Shown in pieces: positions 6,673-10,705 of a stretch of 10,705 nucleotides of DNA (positions are counted from its first letter, which is position 1; every line of letters starts with the position of its first letter). This stretch comes from JACDER01 sp036394915. GTDB lineage: Bacteria > Actinomycetota > Thermoleophilia > Gaiellales > Gaiellaceae. Made by a program: the position numbers and the translations under genes. Under the pieces are notes generated by a model. That model ran no database searches. It was not told where the DNA came from and saw only the letters and a program-made list of their open reading frames with translations. The stretch spans positions 1 to 10,705 of the forward strand of contig DASWEE010000029.1 in the NCBI GenBank assembly GCA_036394915.1, in the 5' to 3' direction.

Positions 6673-7040
6673 TACGCCGGTGGCTGGAAGAGAGAGATCG
6701 TGTAACCGTCCGGGTCGACGAAGTCGATCGCCGTCCCCCACTCGTCGCGCATCATCTCCTTCGTATCGACGCCTGCAGCTCGGAGCTGCTCGCCGGCTGC
6801 ATCCGCGTCGGCGACCTCGAGGCTGACGCTGATCGTCCCCGACGAGAGCTCGCCGATTCCTTCGCGCGTCTCGTGGAGAGCGAAGCGCGTTCCCCCCAGG
6901 GTTGCCTCCTGCCAGTGTTCGTCGCCTTCGAGTGGGATGCCGAGAAGGTCGCGGTAGAAGGCGCGCGAGCGGTCCATGTCGCGCACGTACAGGTAGACGA
7001 CGCTGACGCTCGAGACGAGCGGCTTGGCGGCTGTCGACAT
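6672..7040 (-). CDS. VOC / glyoxalase-bleomycin-resistance fold protein
   Basis: A single vicinal-oxygen-chelate module of 122 aa, first gene of the minus-strand run. The beta-alpha-beta-beta-beta repeats are clear: VVYLYVRDMDRSRAFYRDLLGIPL (residues about 14-37), ATLGGTRFALHE, TISVSLEVADADAAGEQLRAAGV, and the ending AIDFVDPDGYTISLFQPP. The usual first histidine and last glutamate metal ligands are not evident (VVYLYV and SLFQPP), so metal-dependent catalysis is uncertain; it could be a lyase, dioxygenase-like or ligand-binding protein. I chose the ATG at 7040 because TATGCT lies exactly seven bases before it. An in-frame ATG at 7052 would add four residues (MLRS) and would have only a weak AGAAAG upstream. 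It is divergent from rarA with 25 bp between starts, and its stop shares a base with the dioxygenase start. Confidence 0.87.
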   Translation of the reverse strand: MSTAAKPLVSSVSVVYLYVRDMDRSRAFYRDLLGIPLEGDEHWQEATLGGTRFALHETREGIGELSSGTISVSLEVADADAAGEQLRAAGVDTKEMMRDEWGTAIDFVDPDGYTISLFQPPA

Positions 7041-7053
7041 CGATCGGAGCATA
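7041..7053 (-). promoter_or_regulatory. Putative leaderless promoter (-10 element) for the VOC-dioxygenase operon
   Basis: Minus strand TATGCT (7053 to 7048), then seven bases, then the ATG at 7040. No Shine-Dalgarno site precedes that ATG. The hexamer overlaps the plus-strand hexamer proposed for rarA, so the two promoters would compete for the same few bases. No good -35 box is visible within the rarA coding region behind it. Confidence 0.42.
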
Positions 7054-7065
7054 CTTTCTTCGATC
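7052..7065 (+). promoter_or_regulatory. Possible leaderless promoter (-10 element) for rarA
   Basis: TACTTT (7052-7057) followed by eight bases and the ATG at 7066. The spacing is one base longer than at the other sites, so it is weaker. The only purine-rich stretch, GGAG at 7046-7049, is 16 bases from the ATG and too far to act as a ribosome binding site. Confidence 0.3.
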
Positions 7066-8325
7066 ATGAGCGACCTGTTCTCGGATGCCGCCCGCGAGCG
7101 CATGCCCGAGGTGGCGCCCCTCGCGCTGCGCCTCCGGCCGAGCTCGCTCGAGGAGTTCGTCGGCCAGCAGCACGTCCTGGGGCACCGCTCGGCGCTGCGG
7201 CTCGCGATCGAGGAGGACCGAGTCGGCTCGATGATCCTGTACGGGCCGCCCGGCAGCGGCAAGACGACGCTCGCACGGATCGTGGCCCAGCACACGGGAG
7301 CAGAGTTCGAGGAGCTGTCGGCGGTGTCGGCCTCCGTCGGCGACGTCCGCGGGGTGATGACGCGCGCCCGCGACCGGCTCGGCGGAAGCGGCGTCCGCAC
7401 GATCCTGTTCCTCGACGAGATCCACCGCTTCAACAAGGCGCAGCAGGACGCGCTCCTGCCCGCGGTCGAGGAGGGGCTGGTGACGCTGATCGGCTCCACG
7501 ACCGAGAACCCGTACTTCGAGGTCAACGCGGCGCTCCTGTCCCGCTGCCAGGTCTACGAGCTCGAGTCGCTGGCCGAGGAAGAGCTCCGCACGGTGGTGG
7601 AGCGAGGAGCGGTCGAGCTGGGCGCGGAGATCCCGGAGGAGCTCGTCGGGCTGATCGCGCAACGGGCCGGCGGCGACGCACGCACCGCGCTCAACATCCT
7701 CGAGCTGGCGGCACAAACGGCACAGGCCGAGGGCACCGGCCTCGAGGAGCGCCACGTCGAGGACGCCGCACGCAAACGACCCCTCGTCTACGACAAGACC
7801 GGCGATGCCCACTACGACACGATCTCCGCCTTCATCAAGTCGATGCGCGGCTCCGACGCCGACGCGTCGGTCTACTACCTGGCCGCGATGCTGGAGGCCG
7901 GCGAGGACGCTCGGTTCATCGCCCGGCGGATGATCGTGCTCGCCTCGGAGGACATCGGCAATGCGGACCCGCAGGCGCTCGTGGTCGCGGTCGCCGCAGC
8001 GCAGGCTGTCGAGCACGTCGGACTGCCGGAGGCTCGCCTCAACCTCGCGCAGGCGGCCATCTACCTCGCGCGGGCGCCGAAGTCGAACGCGAGCTACAAG
8101 GCGCTCTCCGCCGCGACGCGCGACGTCCGCGAGCACGGGAACCTGCGGCCGCCCAAGATGCTGCAGAGCCCGGGCCATCCGCTCGCGTCCAAGCGGCTCG
8201 GGAAAGGGAAGGGCTACATCTACCCCCACGACGATCCGGCCGGGTTCGACGTCGACTACCTGCCGGAGGAGCTGCGCGGGAAGCGCTACTACGAGCCGAG
8301 CGACTCTGGCGAGGAAGCGAGCTAG
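7066..8325 (+). CDS. rarA: Replication-associated recombination protein A (RarA/MgsA), AAA+ ATPase
   Basis: AAA+ ATPase related to clamp-loader subunits and eukaryotic WRNIP1, which acts at stalled replication forks. The 419-aa product carries an N-terminal RLRPSSLEEFVGQQHVLG, Walker A GPPGSGKTT (60-68), Walker B LFLDEIH (114-120, Asp117/Glu118), sensor 1 GSTTENP (143-149), a probable arginine finger at LLSRC (Arg160) and sensor 2 GGDARTALN (202-210). The C-terminal tetramerisation part has the family hallmarks DAHYDTISAFIKSMRGSD, MLEAGEDARFIARRMI, ASEDIGNADP and the APKSNASYKAL block. Length is normal for the family. The ATG at 7066 is preferred to an in-frame TTG at 7024, because the extra residues would lie over the divergent VOC gene and the protein has the usual MSDLF-type beginning. 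It is followed after 7 bp by the small secreted protein, probably in the same transcript. Confidence 0.96.
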   Translation: MSDLFSDAARERMPEVAPLALRLRPSSLEEFVGQQHVLGHRSALRLAIEEDRVGSMILYGPPGSGKTTLARIVAQHTGAEFEELSAVSASVGDVRGVMTRARDRLGGSGVRTILFLDEIHRFNKAQQDALLPAVEEGLVTLIGSTTENPYFEVNAALLSRCQVYELESLAEEELRTVVERGAVELGAEIPEELVGLIAQRAGGDARTALNILELAAQTAQAEGTGLEERHVEDAARKRPLVYDKTGDAHYDTISAFIKSMRGSDADASVYYLAAMLEAGEDARFIARRMIVLASEDIGNADPQALVVAVAAAQAVEHVGLPEARLNLAQAAIYLARAPKSNASYKALSAATRDVREHGNLRPPKMLQSPGHPLASKRLGKGKGYIYPHDDPAGFDVDYLPEELRGKRYYEPSDSGEEAS

Positions 8326-8332
8326 GGCGGAC

Positions 8333-8719
8333 GTGCGCAGAATGCTCTTCATCGCTGTTGTTGCGGCGCTGGCGATAGCTGCACCGGCACTGGCTGCCAT
8401 CTCAATCCGCGTCACTACCACGGTCGTCCACGTGGGCGGAAAGCTCCGCGGCCGGAGCAACGGCGAACGGTTCCGGGTCTACCTCATCGAGGCGAAGCTC
8501 GCTCCATGTCACAATGGCTGCGCGGCGAGAGCGAAGCACCCTCCCGGAAGCCCGTTCGTCTTTGTCGGGCGGATTCCTGGCCGCTATGGGCGCTATACGT
8601 TCCACCGCTTCGCTTTCCGCGTTCCTGCGGTTCGGCCCGGTCAATACAGCGTTTTCGTCTACTGCCCCCCGTGCGGCAGCCTCATCGATAGCGGTGAGGC
8701 GATCCGCGTTCTGCGCTAG
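8333..8719 (+). CDS. Small secreted four-cysteine protein, 128 aa
   Basis: Function not recognised. From GTG at 8333 the product begins MRRMLFIAVVAALAIAAPALA, a Sec signal peptide with likely cleavage after ALA (about residue 21), leaving a mature domain of about 107 residues rich in beta-forming segments and basic residues. It has two cysteine pairs, CHNGC (59 and 63) and CPPC (111 and 114). They could form disulfides or bind a metal; there is no thioredoxin fold around CPPC. The GTG is preferred to the ATG at 8342 because AGGG (8324-8327, overlapping the rarA stop) is five bases before it and because it supplies the basic start of the signal peptide. Third-position GC looks lower than in rarA (many A- and T-ending codons), possibly a sign of a recently acquired or weakly expressed gene. 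It probably shares the rarA transcript. Confidence 0.8.
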   Translation: MRRMLFIAVVAALAIAAPALAAISIRVTTTVVHVGGKLRGRSNGERFRVYLIEAKLAPCHNGCAARAKHPPGSPFVFVGRIPGRYGRYTFHRFAFRVPAVRPGQYSVFVYCPPCGSLIDSGEAIRVLR

Positions 8720-8928
8720 TCGGAACCGCGGCGGATCCGCTTCGCCACCCGAGCCGAGCGAGGAGTTGGAGACCTAATCCCCAACCGACCCTCGTCTGCC
8801 CTTCCCGCGCGGACTCCAGCGCCACCGATGAGGGACTGACCCTCGGACATGTCCCGAAGGGAGATGGCTTCTGGATCAAAGGACCGGCGGACGCGTGACA
8901 ATTGTGTACCGGGGGGACCCGAAAGCAT
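8716..8928 (-). pseudogene. Possible 70-codon remnant ending in the same tail as the phosphoesterase
   Basis: A minus-strand frame from ATG at 8928 to TAG at 8716-8718, starting MLSGPPGTQLSRVRRSFDPE and ending in AKRIRRGSD, the same nine residues that end the neighbouring phosphoesterase. It has no ribosome binding site or -10-like hexamer, and third-position GC is low and mixed, unlike real genes here. Outside the last nine residues it does not resemble the phosphoesterase. I list it because the shared tail differs only at synonymous positions; it may be a remnant rather than a working gene. Confidence 0.2.
8718..8745. repeat. 28-bp direct repeat, copy 1
   Basis: Matches 9013-9040 at 26 of 28 positions in the same orientation, offset 295 bp. 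The two differences are at 8725 and 8731. It begins within the stop codon of the small secreted protein. Read on the minus strand it encodes AKRIRRGSD followed by TAG. Confidence 0.85.
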
Positions 8929-9010
8929 CGTTGGGGTAGATTGACCTCGTTGAAGGACTCGCGCGGCTCGCATGGGGAGCCGTCGAGAGAGAGGTTGCCT
9001 CTGGGCCGCC
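8720..9010. other. Intergenic region with short hairpins, no convincing gene
   Basis: About 290 bp between the convergent ends of the secreted-protein and phosphoesterase genes. Besides repeat copy 1 it contains a GAGGG/CCCTC stem with a five-base loop (8830-8844), the palindrome GGACATGTCC (8845-8854), the AT-rich palindrome ACAATTGT (8898-8905), a CGGCTC/GAGCCG stem (8964-8982) and an AGAGG/CCTCT stem with a three-base loop (8990-9002). None is followed by a T-run on either strand, so no intrinsic terminator is called. No tRNA fold or known ncRNA was recognised. Short frames exist on both strands but show no coding bias. Confidence 0.6.
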
Positions 9011-9682
9011 TCAGTCGGAGCCGCGCCGGATCCGCTTCGCGGCCATCTCTCCGATCGGCGGTCCCAGCGCCTCGTAGGCCGCAGCCGCCTTCTCGTGGTC
9101 GTACTCGACTCGGCGGAACTCGAAGTCGCCGCCGTCCTGCCGAAGCGCATAAGCTGCACGAACGTCGCCGTCGAGCGGCATCCCGACGCTCCCGGGGTTG
9201 ATCAGCTCGGTTCCGTTCGGCCCGGGCCGACGGAACTGGATGTGGCTGTGACCGAAGACGACGGTGCGGTTGTGAATCCCGGCGAGCCGTTCGACGTCCT
9301 CGGCCGCAGGCTCCTTGGCGAAGCTGTCGTCGTCCCTGGCCGGACAGCCGTGGACGTAAAGGACGCCGTCCAGCTCGGCCGTGGACTGGAGCGAGTAGAG
9401 CCACCCCTCGTCGGCGCCGAGACCCGATTCGACGCCCGCGATCTCTTGCGCCACGTCTGGGCGGTCCCAGGGCGGCTCGCGCAGCCAGCGCTCGCCGTTC
9501 CCGCGGATCCAGGTCGCCTTCGGCAGCGCGCGCAGGCGCTCGATCGTCTCCGTGGGCCACGGTGACCACGAGGCGTAGTCGCCCCCCAGCAGCCAGCGAT
9601 CCGCCCCCGCGTTCCCAGCCTCCTCGATCACCCGCTCGAGCGCGGGCACATTGCCGTGGATGTCGTAGAGGATCGCGAGCAC
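9011..9682 (-). CDS. YfcE-like metallophosphoesterase
   Basis: Calcineurin-like phosphoesterase of the small YfcE/MJ0936 class, 223 aa, cytosolic. Dinuclear metal-site motifs are complete: DIHGN (Asp7, His9), LGGDY (Asp35), RGNGE (Asn62), YVHG (His111) and GHSH (His145, His147), followed by the family marker NPGSVGMP (162-169). The physiological substrate is unknown; members hydrolyse phosphodiesters. The GTG at 9682 is chosen because DIHGN then falls at residues 7-11, the normal place; the frame continues upstream only as antisense of the flavoprotein gene. TATCGG lies seven bases before the GTG, a -10-like position but lacking the final T. Starts of this gene and the divergent flavoprotein gene are 24 bp apart. 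The last codons (AKRIRRGSD, then TGA) lie in the 28-bp repeat. Confidence 0.9.
   Translation of the reverse strand: MLAILYDIHGNVPALERVIEEAGNAGADRWLLGGDYASWSPWPTETIERLRALPKATWIRGNGERWLREPPWDRPDVAQEIAGVESGLGADEGWLYSLQSTAELDGVLYVHGCPARDDDSFAKEPAAEDVERLAGIHNRTVVFGHSHIQFRRPGPNGTELINPGSVGMPLDGDVRAAYALRQDGGDFEFRRVEYDHEKAAAAYEALGPPIGEMAAKRIRRGSD
9013..9040. repeat. 28-bp direct repeat, copy 2 (3' end of the phosphoesterase gene)
   Basis: Second copy of the repeat at 8718-8745. It covers the last nine sense codons and the first base of the stop of the phosphoesterase gene. The differing bases (9020 and 9026) are both third codon positions and change no amino acid. Confidence 0.85.
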
Positions 9683-9693
9683 CAGAGGGCCGA

Positions 9694-9706
9694 TAGGCTG
9701 GCAAAG
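9694..9706 (+). promoter_or_regulatory. Putative leaderless promoter (-10 element) for the ETF gene
   Basis: TAGGCT (9694-9699) followed by seven bases and the ATG at 9707. The upstream GGCAAAG is not a good Shine-Dalgarno sequence at zero spacing. On the minus strand the overlapping TATCGG stands in the same relation to the GTG of the phosphoesterase. Confidence 0.42.
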
Positions 9707-10705
9707 ATGAAGATCGTCTGCCTCGTCAAGCAGGTGCCCGAGCCGACCGCGATCGAGTTCGACGAGGAGACGAAGACGCTGAAGCGGGAGGGTGTCCCGG
9801 TCGTCCTCAACCCGTTCGACCGCGCCGCGGTCGCCGAGGCGGTCCGGCTCCGCGAGACCGCAGGCGGCGAGGTCGTCGTGATGACGATGGGGCCGCCGCA
9901 GGCGGCTGACGCTCTCCGCGAGACGCTTGGGATGGGAGCCGACCGGGCCATTCACCTCTCCGACCGCGTCTTCGCGGTCGCCGACACGCTCGGCACCTCC
10001 CGCACGCTGGGGCTCGCTCTCCGGAAGGAGGGAGCCGACCTCGTGCTCTGCGGCCGCAAGACGGTGGACTCCGAGACCTGGCAGGTGCCGCCCGAGGTGG
10101 CCGCATTCCTCGGTTTCCCTCATGTCACGAGCGTGACCGAGATCTCGCCGTCCGCCGGGGGGCTCCACGTCGTGCGCGAGACCGACACCGGAGAGGCCGT
10201 CTACGAGCTCGAGCCGCCCGCGGTCCTCTCGCTCGCGCGCGCCCTGCCGGAGCCGACGGCCGCCGCGACGGACGGGCCGATCGACGTCTGGACGGCGACC
10301 GACCTCGTCGGCGACCCGCGCCCGGACGACAAGCGCTTCGGCCAGACCGGCTCCCCGACACGGGTGCTCGCCGTCCGCGACGTCACTCCCGAACGGGCCG
10401 GAAAGGAAGTCGCGACGGCGGAGGATGCGGCAACGGAGATCCGGAGGCTGCTGGACGAGCGGCCCGCGCCGGCCGCGTCCTGGGAGAAGCCCGGCCACAT
10501 CGCCGAGCAGCCTGCCGCCTTCTACGACTGCTGGACGCTCGTCGAGCTCGCCGACGGCCTACCTACGAGGCATTCGCTCGAGCTGCTCGCCCGCGGACGC
10601 GAGCTGGCGGGGAAGCTCGGCGGACAGAACGTCGCGCTCGTCGCCGGGCACGGCGTGCAGAAGGCCGTCAAGGAGGTCATTCGCTACGGAGCCGAGGTCG
10701 TGTTC
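9707..10705 (+). CDS. Electron transfer flavoprotein, EtfB-EtfA fusion (3' end outside window)
   Basis: ATG at 9707 opens a frame of 333 codons that runs unbroken to the window edge. Residues 1 to about 250 are an ETF beta subunit: MKIVCLVKQVPEP, LNPFDRAAVAEAVRL, VVVMTMGPPQAADALRETLGMGADRAIHL, the signature region GADLVLCGRKTVDSETWQVPPEVAAFLG (about 110-137) and GSPTRVLAVRD near the end. After a short Pro/Ala linker (about 253-271), residues from about 272 match the start of an alpha subunit: DCWTLVELADGLPTRHSLELLARGRELAGKLGG, then VALVAGHG and a KAVKEVIRYGAEVV segment. ETFs carry FAD electrons from dehydrogenases to quinone oxidoreductases. The two subunits are normally separate genes; here no stop, start overlap or frameshift separates them. 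The FAD-binding C-terminal domain of EtfA would lie beyond the window. In the beta signature, SETWQVPP replaces the more usual GDTGQV-P. Confidence 0.88.
   Translation, partial: MKIVCLVKQVPEPTAIEFDEETKTLKREGVPVVLNPFDRAAVAEAVRLRETAGGEVVVMTMGPPQAADALRETLGMGADRAIHLSDRVFAVADTLGTSRTLGLALRKEGADLVLCGRKTVDSETWQVPPEVAAFLGFPHVTSVTEISPSAGGLHVVRETDTGEAVYELEPPAVLSLARALPEPTAAATDGPIDVWTATDLVGDPRPDDKRFGQTGSPTRVLAVRDVTPERAGKEVATAEDAATEIRRLLDERPAPAASWEKPGHIAEQPAAFYDCWTLVELADGLPTRHSLELLARGRELAGKLGGQNVALVAGHGVQKAVKEVIRYGAEVVF

Noticed and set aside
7024..7065. TTG at 7024 as the start of rarA
   Set aside because: It would add 14 residues that overlap the divergent VOC coding sequence. The family N-terminus begins at the ATG at 7066.
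6673..8460. Very long minus-strand open frame continuing upstream of the dioxygenase start, antisense to rarA
   Set aside because: It is the antisense of a well-supported rarA gene in GC-rich DNA, and its translation is low-complexity. Only the last 239 codons (5953-6672) match a protein family.
8831..8944. Short plus-strand frame (ATG at 8849, MSRREMASGSKD...) in the intergenic region
   Set aside because: It is about 31 codons, with no ribosome site, no -10-like hexamer at the right distance and no recognisable domain.
9683..10498. Minus-strand open frame upstream of the phosphoesterase GTG
   Set aside because: It is antisense to the ETF fusion gene. Family motifs start only at DIHGN, just after 9682.
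1..10705. De novo NAD pathway linking the tryptophan dioxygenase to the NAD-salvage genes
   Set aside because: No kynurenine monooxygenase, kynureninase, hydroxyanthranilate dioxygenase or quinolinate phosphoribosyltransferase is present. The genes are about 4 kb apart with unrelated genes between.
1..10705. CRISPR array, tRNA, rRNA, transposase, toxin-antitoxin or defence genes
   Set aside because: I looked on both strands and found no regularly spaced repeats, cloverleaf arms or such protein families. Apart from the repeat-bounded gap the window reads as core metabolism and repair.

Overview
The window is high-GC bacterial DNA, densely packed with small overlaps between genes. Its codon use, protein style, NAD-salvage genes of actinobacterial type and apparent leaderless promoters suggest an actinobacterium (Actinomycetota). 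A Thermoleophilia-like lineage is my best guess, from protein style only and not from a marker gene. I see no rRNA, tRNA, CRISPR array, insertion sequence or phage gene.

Layout. (i) 1-1002, plus strand: the 3' end of a nicotinamidase-like hydrolase, overlapped by 4 bp by an uncharacterised 225-aa protein. (ii) 999-7040, minus strand, eight genes in a row. In transcription order from the right they are: VOC/glyoxalase-fold protein, tryptophan 2,3-dioxygenase family protein, SAM methyltransferase, M20 metallopeptidase, small four-helix membrane protein, cupredoxin-like lipoprotein, DUF1385 membrane protein, and nicotinate phosphoribosyltransferase. The first four are joined by 1-4 bp overlaps and look translationally coupled. 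(iii) 7066-8719, plus strand: the AAA+ ATPase RarA, then a small secreted four-cysteine protein. (iv) 8720-9010: a gap of about 290 bp with no convincing gene, bounded by a 28-bp direct repeat that copies the 3' end of the next gene. (v) 9011-9682, minus strand: a YfcE-like metallophosphoesterase. (vi) 9707-10705, plus strand: an electron transfer flavoprotein gene in which the beta subunit runs in frame into the alpha subunit; it is cut by the window edge.

How the genes work together. The nicotinamidase-like protein (nicotinamide to nicotinate) and nicotinate phosphoribosyltransferase (nicotinate to NaMN) are successive steps of NAD salvage. They sit on opposite strands around the 225-aa unknown. 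The dioxygenase-methyltransferase-VOC-M20 group is an overlapping catabolic or tailoring-type operon whose substrate cannot be read from sequence. RarA and the ETF are housekeeping functions.

Most of the window is ordinary core genome. The observations I rate highest are: a repeated -10-like hexamer (TANNNT) seven bases before several start codons, implying leaderless mRNAs; the 28-bp repeat that duplicates the 3' end of the phosphoesterase gene with only synonymous differences, like the footprint of an integration event; the EtfB-EtfA fusion; and the unusually short tryptophan-dioxygenase homologue.
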